DNA of 64,000 bases from Agrostemma githago. Lineage: Eukaryota > Streptophyta > Magnoliopsida > Caryophyllales > Caryophyllaceae. Positions 35,701 through 47,800 of the stretch are shown in pieces; position 1 is the stretch's first letter, and each line of letters starts with the position of its first letter. Location: positions 6,281,873-6,345,872 of the forward strand of contig OY288257.1 of NCBI GenBank assembly GCA_958450325.1. Direction: 5' to 3'. A program made the translations under genes and the position numbers. The notes beneath the pieces are model-generated. The model searched no databases, was not told where the DNA came from, and saw nothing but the letters and a program-made list of their open reading frames with translations.

Positions 35701-38700
35701 TATTCCTTCCAATAAACTCATTTCAATAAAATACTCCTCACATAGATATAGAGAAAATATATCTATGTGAGATCTTGTTTGATTCATCTTTACGAGTACA
35801 TAATACATTATTAAGGCCAAATAACCAGATTGGTAAAAAAAGTGGGAGGTGGATGACAAATTGGTAAAAAAAAAACTCTCAGACATGACAAATACGTAAA
35901 AAAACTTCAAGTTTGTGACAAATACACCAAAAAAGCTTGGTGCATATTTTCGAGCACTAATATTCATTGACGGGATTTTTACTTTGCGTCGTCGAGAATT
36001 ATGTGAACTACCTAAAATATTTATTGTTCTTACCTTACCAAAAAAACTGAAAAAAAGGTACGGAGTGCCATTAATTAATCGTGACGAAGTACAAAGTAAA
36101 TGCATCAAATATGGAAAAAAAATATCGAGTTCACACCCAAAAAATCGATTTCACTTAAAAATAATCATCGTTAATGGCTAATGCTACGAACTAATTATGT
36201 TTTCAAACTAACGACAAAAAATAATAACGGAATTACACTCCAAAAGAAAATTTGATTTCATTAAAAAATACAATGAATTAATTGTTTTAAACCGTTTGCA
36301 TCTTTAATTTTTTTCATCGATTTCATTAAAAATTGAACGGGGCTATTATATACTTATAAAAATTTCTACTTACGAAAGAATCTTAAAAATTCTAGATACG
36401 ACAATATTCCACCCATATAAGGTGTCGAGTTTATTATTACTCCGTACTTTGTAACATTAGCGATAATTTTTTTAGTCAAATCGATATTAGTTTTCTTGAT
36501 TCAATTAGTTTGCAAAACTATTAATTAGCTAGCGACACTTTTTTCGGTTTTTTGAGTCGGTGGAAAAATAATACATGGAAAGTATTTTCGGTATTTCACG
36601 TAGAAATACAACATCACGAAATAAAATTTCCGACAACTCGAAAAAAAAAATCTTGATGCGAAATCGGAGTAAAAATCTCGACAACTATTTTTTTTGGTGA
36701 ATTTGTCACCAACTTCTAATTTTTTTACCTATTTGTCATGTTTGAGAGTTTTTTTACCAATTTGTCATCTACCCCCCCTTTTTTTTTTACCAATTTGGTT
36801 ATTTGGCCACATAATTAATATCAAACTTCTATAATTTTGACTACTATCTAAATATCTAATGAAAGATATTAAGGAAAATGTGCATTGGCCTACGTGAAAA
36901 GGGAAATTTGAAGGTTGGATCTGAAAGGAGGGAGTAATTGATATTCCCTCCTTTTTTTTTCCTGGAATTGCAATTGTTGCTTTTGGCACAAATATTAAAG
37001 ATGTGGGAGGGAGGGGCTCACATTTTACATACAAAAAACATGACCAAAAAAATGCAGCAATTCCATGAATAGGCCTAAAATGAAAATGCTGCATATCCTG
37101 ATTTCCAGGGAATAGAAGGGAGTATGATATAATTTCTGAACGGCTGAACAATAATTGATCATCACTATTGACATCCAGTCTCTAGCAGACAAACACAAAT
37201 AGTGAAGTACTGCATGCTTATGCAAAAGTGCAAAACCATACTGACGCGGGAAATAGAAATTGGATAGATCTTCATAGTCCATACACAAAATACAAAATCA
37301 CACAAAGAATCACCAACGAAGGTGTATATCACAGGTTTAAGGATACGTTTGCATGAAGGGTCTACTATCCCTGACTGAAATAGAACAAAAGCTATTATCT
37401 AGATAACTACTCCCTCCGAGTTTCTATTATTGTCCCACTTTCCTTTTTGGGCTGAGTTTGATTTTTGTCCCATTTTCCTCCATCAATGTGTGGTTCACAA
37501 TTACTCTCTCATTTCTCTCTCTTCCTCCTTTTTTCAACCAATCATTTCTCCTTCCTTATTTTTCATCCCAAAACCTTATGGGACTAATAGGAACTCGGAG
37601 GGAGTACTAACATTGAGAATGATACATCCATTTTCTTTATCATGCAACAACAAACACTAATGAATGGAAAAATTCCATAAGAGTGAGTTGACAGGTGAAA
37701 AACATGGAACTACTAATTAAAACAATATTAAATGAATGACTAGTGTATAATATTAACGACTATAATAACAGCAACACCTTCTTCCATCCCAAATTCGGAC
37801 GGATCAATTCCTGATTAATCGGTTGGTAAGTTCAAGAATTCAAGAAACCCTAAGCAGAATTTTACCTATGAGCTATATACTCAACTAGTGGCCCAGTGGG
37901 ATAAATCTCCTCCAATATTTACGTGGAAATACGAAGGAATATGTTTCCTAAAATCAAGATATTTCATAGACACAAAGTTATGAAAGAAAAATGGAAACTT
38001 CATAATTTCATCATGTCCAGCATTAAATTTAATACCCTACTTTCACCAATGAAATGGGATTTTAAGCAGAGGTTGTAAAATCTAAAATAGACAAAGTTCT
38101 AGAAAAGGCATCTTCACCATTCAGATCATGTACAGCAAGAAATTTATTACGCTATCTTCATCAAACAAAACGACTTTACGCAATATTTGTTAACCTAAAT
38201 CGTAGACATGAATCATGAGTGCAAATTCTTTGCAGGTTGATTGGACAATGTGAAGATGTAATAAATGGTCCAGAATTAGTGATGGCACGGGAGTTTAGAA
38301 TTCCAACATAAGTCAGTTAAGGCATATAGCACTCATCACTAGATCTTAGCATAAGAGACGGATAATAATGAGCTACTTTTAAGACGGCATTAGCAATGAC
38401 CTGCAGTATGAAGCATGCGATGATAAATCACATGCACCAGGAAAAGTGCAAAAATAGGATAAAAAACATGGCGGGGTTTAGTGATAACGTAATCATAAAA
38501 AGAATACTGTAATAAATATATCCTGTACTTTATGCCAATTTCAAAAAGGCTTACCAATCTACGAGCAGCATTTCTCTCAGCATCATCCCCATTCCGTATA
38601 ACATCACGAAGAGCTTCAGGAAGTACCCTCCAAAATTCAGCAACAAATTCTACACCCTTCCTTCGACTATTTTGAAGAATATCATTTGCAAGATACAAAA

Positions 38701-39434
38701 AGGGCAACTTTTGGTCACGTGCAGAGCAATGAAATTGCTTATCCCATGTCTCAACCACAAGTTTGGATTTGTTCATGTGGAAAATGCACCAATGCGATAA
38801 AGCTTTATCAGGTTAAGGATAGCAAATCCGATGAACACAACGAATCTTTGCAAGGCGAGAAAAAGAAATATATGATGTCCTTTCTATGAAAAGACTGTCA
38901 ACTGACAGATTCGATAAAGCAAATAAGTTAACATATTCTGAAATTGGCAATCAATTCTTACCAAGGTTACCTAATTCGGCCTACGAATCACGAATCAATT
39001 CCATCGAATTCCGATCCGTATTAGAGCGAGTTATGATGTTTGGTTACAATTATATCGAATTATACTCTACTTTTAGCGAATCGCAAATTCGTATCACGGA
39101 TTCGAATCAAGCGAGTCACGTATCCGGTAACCCTGATTCTTACCCGCTGTATTATTTCTCACTTGACTCAAAGTAACATCACAAAAGTTTTTCCCTTTCG
39201 TTGTCCATCAAAGGAAAGCAATGGATGAGGTAATTTTATTAAGATGCTTCCGAAGATGGTCGTTCATAATCATCTCTTAGACTCGTTATTGTTAGCCACA
39301 AAACAGAAAAAAAAAAAAAAATGAAGCAAAACTTGCATGCACTGAAAACAAAGGATACTTTCAATGCTCTGTTGAGAGCTGTTGAGCTTGGCTAGTTTCT
39401 CCACGAGAATTTGAGGGTTAAAAGTACTGCCCAT
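32751..39434 (-). CDS. CID (CTD-interacting) domain protein, Rtt103/RPRD-like
   Basis: Predicted nuclear protein that binds the phosphorylated C-terminal domain of RNA polymerase II and acts in termination or 3'-end processing. Coding exons 39359-39434, 38555-38802, 35425-35544, 35176-35332, 34258-34397, 34101-34136 and 32751-33569 total 1596 nt, giving 531 aa, all phases closing. The CID covers about residues 1-125: FNPQILVEKLAKLN, LSHWCIFHMNKSKLVVETW, LPFLYLANDILQNSRRKG and ISIWDERKVFG. A helical/coiled-coil segment follows (FEMLYGVELDEDALM; ESIEQLAALESSRANLVSHL). The last exon encodes a Pro-rich low-complexity tail with eight consecutive prolines, PSMSHQQSL at the end and a short basic EKRPK signal. 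Intron 2 (3.0 kb) is enlarged by nested transposons. Plant members are often annotated as ENTH/VHS family. Confidence 0.93.
33110..33135. repeat. (GGT)n trinucleotide tract encoding polyproline
   Basis: About eight GGT units on the plus strand read as CCA/ACC proline codons on the coding strand, inside the low-complexity tail of the CID protein. Likely length-polymorphic. Confidence 0.8.
35629..36936. mobile_element. Stowaway-like MITE interrupted by a second element
   Basis: Left end TACTCCCTCCCTTCAAATCC and right end GGATCTGAAAGGAGGGAGTA are complementary. The flanking parts 35629-35814 and 36809-36936 align with the two halves of the 262-bp element at 11464-11725 (for example GATCTTGTTTGATTC and AAAGATATTAA). 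The inserted DNA between them is described separately. Lies in CID gene intron 2. Confidence 0.85.
35815..36808. mobile_element. MULE-like element (994 bp) nested in the Stowaway-like MITE
   Basis: Starts GGCCAAATAACCAGATTGGT and ends ACCAATTTGGTTATTTGGCC, the complement with one mismatch. Inverted similarity continues for about 100 bp (both arms contain ATGACAAATTGGTAAAAAAA and a GACATGACAAATA- or AACATGACAAATA-type word). Flanks are ACATTATTAA and ACATAATTAA, a 10-bp duplication with one mismatch. Long terminal repeats plus a 9-11-bp duplication is the Mutator pattern. The AT-rich interior has no recognisable transposase. Confidence 0.8.
37408..37606. mobile_element. Stowaway-like MITE in CID gene intron 2
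   Basis: Starts TACTCCCTCCGAGTTTCTAT and ends ATAGGAACTCGGAGGGAGTA, complementary with one mismatch. The interior (CATTTCTCTCTCTTCCTCC) is the reverse complement of that of 24725-24933. Confidence 0.85.
38960..39147. mobile_element. Possible small inverted-repeat element in CID gene intron 1
   Basis: TTACCAAGGTTACCTAATTC on the left has an imperfect complement ending GGTAACCCTGATTCTTACC on the right. The interior is dense in GAATC/GATTC words, which gives several overlapping short inverted repeats. Ends and class are uncertain. Confidence 0.4.
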
Positions 39435-39465
39435 TCTCTCCCCTTTGTTGAGCACGTCCGCCACA

Positions 39466-40615
39466 ACTAGCACAAAAGGAAGGTAGGTGGATCTTTATAA
39501 GACCACCTGCAGAAGATTTACGGAAACATACAAACGGAGATCAAATATTTGGCTTTCATACAATTGAAACATTTTTGTTGTATCCAGACAAAACTACAAG
39601 ATATCAGAAATACATACAACCGGATGGAGAACCGAGTAGTATGTTTAACATAAAACCTGCTTTAAAGCATCACTGATATAATCATTGATGTAATACTTGT
39701 ATGAGATAACCAAATATTTTAAGAAACCTTGGCATTTGTTCATCCATCAATGTTTTCTACCTCTCCCTTTAACTCATACGGTGTTATTTGCCATTTCAAA
39801 ATAAGCTCGTTCACTTGTATTTAAATCAAGTCGTACAATCTCAGTATAACAATGAGGTGTTTTCCTGAAACTCTACCCGGCATTAGCCATGCCGTTGCCT
39901 GAGCCTGGAATCAACTCGAACTCACACAATATAACAAGGAGAAACAAAATTATGAAGCTATTTCAATAAGTTTCTTGAGACTTTAGCAATCATACAATCA
40001 TCAAACCGACTGGTGTACAAACCAGCAAGCGCGACAAACCACAACATGAGCTAAAAACAAATGTCAACCAAATCTCTCGGACCGGAAAATCCATGTATAA
40101 GTCCAGTTCTCACTTCTCAGTAGCATCAACATATAATCTCTATACAATTTACAAAAACCTAACAAAACCCATCAACAAAACAATGAAAGTTGACGACTTT
40201 AACATCAAATTGTAGGATTAAAACCCTAAAAGTTGACAGGATACAGAATTAAACAAAGGAATTAAGAACAACATACAAAATTACGAATACCTTAATAAAA
40301 TTGTAAGCAATATGGAAATAATAAGAAACAAAAAGATAAAAACAAGATTAAACAAAAAAAAAGGTAGAAACTTTACCTGATAAAATTAAAGAGGAACAAA
40401 CCCAGAAATTGAAGCAGCTGAAACGTGAATACGTGATGGTATATAAAGAAATAGATAATATAATAATTCAGGAATCGGAAGCAAAGAGCATGGCGATTGT
40501 AATTAGAATGAAATCGAACAAAGGAAGTGAAGTTGAAGTTGAGCGGAGGAATTGTGGAGAGGGGATGGGGTGGGGTGGGGTGGGGGGGGAGAAGGGAGGA
40601 AGATGGTGAAGAATT
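39466..40615 (-). other. Probable 5'-UTR intron and non-coding first exon of the CID gene
   Basis: On the minus strand a TTATCAG|GTAAAG donor lies at 40377/40376. A pyrimidine-rich TTTTGTGCTAG acceptor ends at 39467, 32 bp before the ATG. The proposed first exon (40377 to about 40615) is CT-rich (CCTCCCTTCTCCCCCC on the coding strand) and follows a TATATACATATATA stretch at about 40624-40640. Such 5'-UTR introns are common in plant housekeeping genes. No transcript evidence is available. Confidence 0.5.
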
Positions 40616-41095
40616 GAGCACGGGAATATATATGTATATATTTTTGAGTTTTTAGGGAAGATAGATAGGATTGTTGTACGCCTATAGCCCTATACTATAC
40701 CCTTCCTCCCTCTCCTATTTCACTTTGGGATTTTTTTTGTTTGTCTCCTAATTCAATGCAATACTCTACCTAAATTTTGGCACCAATAATATGAGAGATC
40801 ACTCTTTATTACCACTCTATATTATATTTGTACTTTTAAATGATAATTTTATTTTGTATTTGTACTCTTAAATGATAATTTTGTTTTGTACCTGTTTTTA
40901 TAACAAGCGTACCATTTTTATATTTGTATACTCTTTTATGTTAATCGTACCTCTCATTAAAACTTTAATACTCGTACTGAAAAAATAATAAAATTAATGT
41001 AACACGTATAGTTAAAGAGGAAAACCTTACTCTATATTTTAATCTGGGTGATGTTAAATATAACCTTAAATTACACATAAATCAATACAAATTAA

Positions 41096-42046
41096 TACTC
41101 CCTCTGTATCAGAATATATGACGTTTTGCTTTTTCAAGATAAGCTCTTTACTTTAATTTTCATGTAAATATATTATTCCAAAAATTTTAAAAATTGCACC
41201 ATAAAATTCCTTACGGGAAGAGCTTTCAAATGAGTATACATTTATAATATTTTTTCTTAGGTTGTGAGACATATTAAAAAGAGAATGGGTTGTCTTGAAA
41301 AGTGAGAATGACTTATATTAAGGCCTCGTTTGGTTGCCCACTCACTTCCCGGGAATTGCAACATCCCATGAATTGCATTCCTGGGGAGTTGTTTGGTTAC
41401 CCCAAATGTAAAAAAAATGGGCAACTCAAACTTACCCATGAGTTGCAATTCCTGCATGATGCGGGAACTTGCTCACCGTACCCCCTCGGTGAATTGCACT
41501 TCCCACATCCCATCCCATTCCATTCAAATGATTTTTTTACCCTTATATACTTATTTATTTCTCACTTTATAAGTCTAATTTCTCACTCAATTTTCCATCT
41601 ACGGTTTCCTTTCAATTCTTCTTTATAGACTTCTTCTATAAAAAAACACCTTTAATAATGTTCGTAATTTTTAAAAAATAATGTTCATAATTCTCCATCT
41701 ATTTCTTTTTTTTTAAAATGTTGATAATTAATTTGGTTACGACTGAAGATAATTTCAAATTTTTCATAAGTTGCTGGAAAAAAAATATTTCATAAGTTTT
41801 TATACCCTCGATTAATAAAGGGCATAATAGTCGTTACAATTAAAATCATGGGAATTAGGTCGAGCCAACCAAACAAGATGCAGGAATTCAATTCCCGGGA
41901 AGTGTGAATTCCAAGATGTCAACCAAAAAAATTTTGCAAATTCCCGGGAAGTTAATGTGGGAATTAACTTCCAGGAAAATGCAACTCCCTCCGGGAAATG
42001 AGTTCCCGGATGAACCAAACGAGGCCTAAAAAAAACAGAGCGAGTA
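41096..42046. mobile_element. Stowaway-like MITE interrupted by a PIF/Harbinger-like element
   Basis: The outer ends are TACTCCCTCTGT at 41096 and ACAGAGCGAGTA ending at 42046, complementary with one or two mismatches. Almost all the right half of the element is reduced to the terminal repeat. The inserted element is listed separately. Confidence 0.65.
41322..42026. mobile_element. PIF/Harbinger-like (Tourist) element, 705 bp, nested
   Basis: Begins GGCCTCGTTTGGTT and ends with its exact complement AACCAAACGAGGCC. TAA flanks both sides (41319-41321 and 42027-42029), the PIF/Harbinger 3-bp duplication. Subterminal copies of TTCCCGGGAA and GGGAATT-type words occur in both orientations. No transposase is present, so it is non-autonomous. 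Confidence 0.85.
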
Positions 42047-42826
42047 CATATATTAAGTATTTATTTCCTAGGAGCGCAATATCTCTCTCTAAAAAAACCC
42101 AGTTTTTCCTCCTCTTTCTCTCCAAAAAAAACCTTATTTTTCCTCCTCGATCTTGGGCCTCCATCGATGATTAATCGATGGTAAGCCCCAAAAATTGTTT
42201 AAGTCTCGATTAGTAGTTATCAAATCTTATTCAATAAAAGTTTCTCTTTTATGAGAGTTGTTTTCGTCCTTTTTTTCCAAGGTTTTTTCCTTTACTTCGA
42301 GGTTTCAGTCCTTTATATTAGTATAAGACTTAGATTTCAAGAACTATGGGCAAGATCATGAGAGCAATGGAATCCCTACGTACGGCGATACAATTGAGGT
42401 CAGATCTTGGTCTACTATTTATCAAAATAGAGAAAGTTCATCATCTTGAAGGTTATTTCATCAGATCTATAGATTCCTTCGCGAAAGGCTGTGTCAATAA
42501 ACAACGATATACAGAAGGCTATTCAGAAGCGCATTATTCTAATAGTGATCTTTGTCTCAATGATGTTCTTTATTTATTTTTCACAAATCTGTATTCAGTT
42601 CAATTTGACATCAATTTGACATCGTTTGTAGATGGCGGATGACTTATTATTAATGATATTGATCTTCACTTTCAAATTTTTTTTTTTTTTTTTTATTTCC
42701 TATTTTAGTTTCTTATATACAGTCTGTATTTATCATTTTCCAAAATTTTTGGGTAAATAACATCTAAATTTATCAATTCTTTTCATTTGAGTTGTAATAT
42801 TATAACAAAAAATAAATACTTCCTCC
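42047..42826. other. Repeat-rich spacer with an unrecognised 98-codon frame
   Basis: A CT-rich leader with a CGATTAATCGATGG motif near 42170 is followed by an ATG at 42346 opening a 98-codon frame (to 42642), beginning MGKIMRAMESLRTAI. I recognise no domain. The frame ends in AT-rich DNA, and I see no splice pattern tying it to a gene. It could be a small plant-specific gene or a transposon relic. Confidence 0.2.
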
Positions 42827-43087
42827 ATTTTCATTTCATCTTCCTATAGAAATTTCGCATAATTTTTTTTTGTATTGAATATAAAATGATAAATTTAATA
42901 AATATTGGAATAGAATGATAATTGTGGGTAAATAGAAAAGAATAATTTGTAAAGCCTTACAAATAGTAAGGGTACTATAGTAAAATTATTGATCAAAATG
43001 GAAAGAAAAAAAAAAGCATACGAAAAAGGGAATTAGGAAGATATACGAAAAAGGGAATTAGGAAGATATACAAAAAGGGAGGAAGTA
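42827..43087. mobile_element. Stowaway-like MITE with internal tandem units
   Basis: Left end TACTTCCTCCATTTTCATTT and right end AAAAAGGGAGGAAGTA, with an inner complementary pair CATCTTCCTATA and TTAGGAAGATATA. Near the right end a 25-bp unit containing ACGAAAAAGGGAATTAGGAA is repeated about 2.5 times (43020-43080), so the right terminal repeat has been tandemly copied. Confidence 0.7.
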
Positions 43088-44211
43088 AATACACATGAGT
43101 AGGTCTCCTGAAGGACGGTGTCTATCAAACCTAATAGAATTAGGTACGATTAACCTAAAAGAGTATACAAATATAAAGAGGGTACGCTTCTTATAAAAAC
43201 AGGTACAAAACAAAGTTGTCATTTAACTCTACGAATGTGACATAGAGTGGTACTGAAGAGTGATCTCTCAATAAGTTATTGAGAGACCGTCTTTCCCAAA
43301 AATTTGTGAATACACATATCACATACGAGTATGTAATAAATCTACATCCTTGTCCTCGGGATGCAAAATATAATGATTAATATCCAATCTGTAGAATATG
43401 GACGTGATCCAAGATCTAGTGTCCTCCCGAGGTAAACACTCCATTTGGGGGATTTTAAAAAACACGTACTCCGTATTAAAACTGAAATTATATGAAGTTT
43501 TTTTTTGCTACGAAGTAAGTTAGGCCTAAAAAATAAAGTTACATATGGAGTATAAAAGCCACCATATTTCTTAACCAAAATAAAAAGAGTAGAATAAGAT
43601 AGGACGATTTGGAGCTCGGATCTCCCAACCATGGCTAGGTGTATTGTTGATTTAGTGTTATGTTATTAATTCTCTCGTATTGGATCTCAGAAAAGATAGA
43701 AAGAAAAGAATTAATTGGGATAGTTATAGGAGCATATCGTCGCAAATTCTTGACAAACGTGTAACGGGTCAAATAATACTCACTTGGATAGATAAAAGAC
43801 AAACGCATATGTTATTGTTAGACTTATTTTTTCTACTCAGGTGATAATATTTGACCCAGTGGCGGACCTAGGATTTTTCAGTTAGGAGAGACTATTTTTT
43901 TTCGACATTTTTACATTTTAAAATTATTTTTACACTATTTTTTTCCTATATAATAATGAACAATGAGACTTGTCAAAAAATGCTTATATATGTTTTTCGC
44001 TCAAAAAACAAATGCTTATATATGTTTTAAACTATACTTTTATCACGCAGATATTAAAATCATTACCAAATTAAATAAACTAATTACATTATATAGGAAA
44101 AAATTGAGACAAATATTTGCAACGTGTCGTTAATAATCTATAAGTAAAAGAGTGAAAGTTTTGAAAAATAGTTTAAATATAATATATAGAAATTTTCATT
44201 AGGTTTTGACA
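43088..44211. other. AT-rich intergenic DNA, no gene seen
   Basis: Contains a TACTCCGTA copy near 43467, a CTCTCAATAAGTTATTGAGAG hairpin at about 43266 and a GAGAGACCGTCT word at 43281. No coding signal is seen. Confidence 0.5.
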
Positions 44212-44284
44212 TTAAGTATGAGGTTGTAAAGTTGGTTACATGATTGACTTCATGTTCAACGGACCTGGGTTCGAATCCCTTACC
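44212..44284 (+). repeat. tRNA-like (possible SINE head) sequence
   Basis: TGTAAAGTTGGT resembles a Pol III box A and GGTTCGAATCC matches box B about 40 bp later. The anticodon arm does not form a proper stem and there is no matching acceptor stem, so this is not a functional tRNA. It may be a SINE remnant or tRNA pseudogene. Confidence 0.4.
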
Positions 44285-44291
44285 CAATATC

Positions 44292-44347
44292 GGACTCGAA
44301 CCCCCACCATTTACGAGAAAGACAAATGTCTAAACCACTGCACCATC
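44292..44347 (-). repeat. Second tRNA-like sequence, opposite orientation
   Basis: On the minus strand TGCAGTGGTTTAG resembles box A and GGTTCGAGTCC matches box B. It faces the plus-strand tRNA-like sequence only 7 bp away. The same reasoning excludes a functional tRNA. Confidence 0.4.
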
Positions 44348-44834
44348 ACTTACTAAGACCTACTTACGACCGATATATCATTAGTCCTACTATCATTTTT
44401 GGGTTGATTCTTATTTGGCGTTTATCATATTCGGGTTTGTATAGGGACCCATGCACATCATACATACACACCTGTATAAAAGTGTGTAGTATGGGCACAA
44501 GAAAAACGCAACCCATGAACTCCATAATCATACGTCTTCCTTCCCACAACAGCAGAGTTTCACATTTCCATTTCACAAGAAATTCATTCTTCTTTAAAAC
44601 GAAACCACCAATAATACACACACACCCAGATTACCTAATTCCCTCGCTTCAACTGCATTCTAATTCTAATTTTTAACCCATTATTAATTAATCCATTCAT
44701 TCATAACCCTTTTTTTTTTTTTGGGTATATATAAATCCATAATTCCAAATTGTTGAACGATAAACCCTCCCTTGTTAAAAGGGGGGAATTTAATAAAGAA
44801 CAGAAATAGGGGTTTTTGAAATTAGGGTTATCAA

Positions 44835-47800
44835 ATGATTGATTTGCTTTGTTGTGGATGGAGGAAGAGGAGGAAATACGAGGAATTTGATGGCAACAAA
44901 TGCCCTTCTAAAGCTTCTACCCTCTCTAATCCCAATTCTGGTTAGATTTTCATCATCTTTTTTAATTCATTTATATCATTTCAAGTATTTGAAGTGTTTA
45001 TGTATGATATATTTATGCAGATTTAGCTGCTAAAGTAATGGATGATTATTGATTATCAGTGTAAAAGTTTATTTCTTGGGTCATAAATTCACTTCAGTAC
45101 TGGTTCTTTGCTCTCTGATCATGTCTACAAATATCATTTAGTCCACTTTGTAAAGTCAGTTTTTTTAGTCGCATCACAACAGAGAGGAGGGGTATCCAAC
45201 CTCCAAGGTAACTCCGTCTTAATCATTAGACTAAAACATCTTTGGTAGTAAAATTGGGGCTGTGAAAGATGATTATCATGGTTTGGTAAAGTAGGTTAGA
45301 GTTCAGATGTTGTTGAAGCAGAAAAAAAGAGTTACTGTAATGTTTTTTCTGTTTTATCAATGTAATTTTGAGATTTTGACAGTCTTCGTCTCTGATGGTA
45401 AAAGAGTATGGTGTTGAAGTAAGCAGGCTGTTTTTATATGATCTCTGAGTTATCTTGTTCTTTGCTATTTTGATGTCAGTAAGTCAAGTTTCTTTTGTCT
45501 TGTGTGAGATGATGATGTGCATTTGAAGTTCAATTTTGTTAGTTGAAAGGAGTTTGTAGAATCGAAAATATTTTCAGGATATCACTTTCTTTATTGATAA
45601 CATGTTATTTGAGCATATATCTTGATTCTCTGATCAGTTCAGTTCGCTCGACTACACAAACATGTTACTCGCCACATTTATTTGCCTTTTGTTTCTGTAA
45701 ATGTACATGAATATGTGTTAGAGAATTAGATTCACACCAACTGTGGAAACAAGTGTTAGGAAATGTAGTAAAATACTGTCGTTGATAGCCGGGCGTATGG
45801 GCTATGGAATGTAGTAACAGAGAGAAAACTGAAGGCAAATTACAAATTGTCGCGATAGTTGTAAATATGACGAACCCCTTTGCCAGGACAAATTTTACAA
45901 ATGGGAAAAAGAACAAAATTGAAACCTTGTACCCGAGCTACTGAAAAAGGTTAGCGTGATTTTTATTGTGAGACGGGAGAGAACATGACTACTTACATGA
46001 CTATGGGCAGGGGGCTTCTATGCCTGTTTTTTTGATTAATTTTATGGATCCTAACTTGGTTACGGTGCTCAAATTTGTTTTTTGTTAGAAGGAAGTTGTG
46101 CGTGTCATCAAGGTTCATCAACCTTTTAAACGGGTTTCCTCACTGTATATGTTTTCGCATTCTCTACATTTTGGGACTGATACCTTTTTGTTAATCAACC
46201 ATCACACATACACACAAAAATTGGAATTGGCTCAAATCATGAAAGCTATTAGGAGTTTATAATGTTCATAATCATCTAAATCTTACTGTAACTAGCATTT
46301 ACCAGTTACGATTGTCATAAAACTGGAGCACAGTTGAATTGGGGTTCATGTTTTATGACCAACGGGTTATGCAATTTTGCTCTTTTCAGGAGGCTATACT
46401 ATGTGTATGTGGTATGGCCGAATTAGATTACTTGAGGTTCATTCTTTTCTTGGTGGATCTTGTAGAAGGCAGTAAACATGGGTTGAAGGGTGACGGAGAC
46501 CCCAATAACAGCTCACCTGTGGCTGTGGCTAAGGAAGAAATTCAGGCTGACAATAGCAGCAGTAGCAACAGCAACAAAAACGATAACAATGGTAAGGCTA
46601 GAATTTTCAACTACCGAGAGCTTGCAACTGCTACCAGAAACTTTCATCCAGATACTTTTCTTGGAGAAGGTGGATTTGGGTCTGTTTACAAAGGAAAACT
46701 TCTGGGTACTAATGAGGTAGTTTTCCAATAAAACACTAAGACTTGACCGCACATTTAACTAGTTAAGGTACAAGTTGGTTTGGACAATGGAACTTACTTT
46801 TATGAACATGGTCACAGATTGTCGCTGTTAAAAAGCTGAATCCCACTGGTATTCAAGGCGAGAAGGAGTTTCTGGTGGAAATCCTCATGCTTTCTCTTCT
46901 TCGCCACACAAATCTTGTAAATATGATTGGCTACTGTGCTGAAGGCACCCAGCGTCTTCTTGTCCTTGAGTTCATGCCTTTGGGATCATTGGAAGCTCAT
47001 CTTCATGGTACAGTTTTCAATTTTTGTAGTGCATTCTTCTGGATGTGTAATTTCATCTCTTTAACAAGACTCAGTTTATGTTACTGAGTCGCTCCCAATC
47101 TTCCCATTTTCATTGAAACCATAGATCCACTACTCTTTTGTTTTGAATTATGATGGCTTAAAGCAAAATGACTCACTGAGCAAGTTATGTGTATATGTCT
47201 GGTGAAATATAAAACATCCCATGCAATTCTTGACTTCATCATGAGTTATGAAATAGTCTCACTTTAGCGTTAACACGTGCAAATCTGCATTTTGTAGGAG
47301 TCCTTGAGATATTGAGACTATGTTGTTGTAGTTGTATTTATGACTTCACTTCAATTTGTGGAGATGTGGAAGGACCACACGCAACTTTCAATCCTTTTCC
47401 ACGGAGTTGTTTCTTCTGCGTTTTGCTCTTTCTATTGAAAATTGACTAACAACAATCGTAATCACAGATCTTAAACCTGGCATGGAGCCTCTGGACTGGG
47501 ATACGAGAATGAAAATAGCTGCTGGTGCTGCGAAAGGAGTGGACTACTTGCATAGGGAAGCACAACCACCTGTTATTTTCAGAGACTTGAAACCATCAAA
47601 CATTCTGCTAGACGAGGGATTCCACCCCAAGCTGTCTGATTTTGGGCTTGCAAAATTTGGTCCGTCTGACAACAATTCTCATGTCTCCACCAGAGTGATG
47701 GGCACTCAGGGGTATTGCGCCCCTGAGTATGCTCAAACTGGCAAATTGACTGCCAAGTCTGACACTTTCAGTTTTGGGGTGGTCTTACTGGAACTTATTA

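Noticed and set aside
42346..42642. Stand-alone 98-aa gene
   Set aside because: Open frame with an ATG, but no recognisable domain, flanked by repeat DNA; kept only as a low-confidence remark.
44222..44284. Functional tRNA gene
   Set aside because: Box A and B matches exist, but acceptor and anticodon stems do not form.
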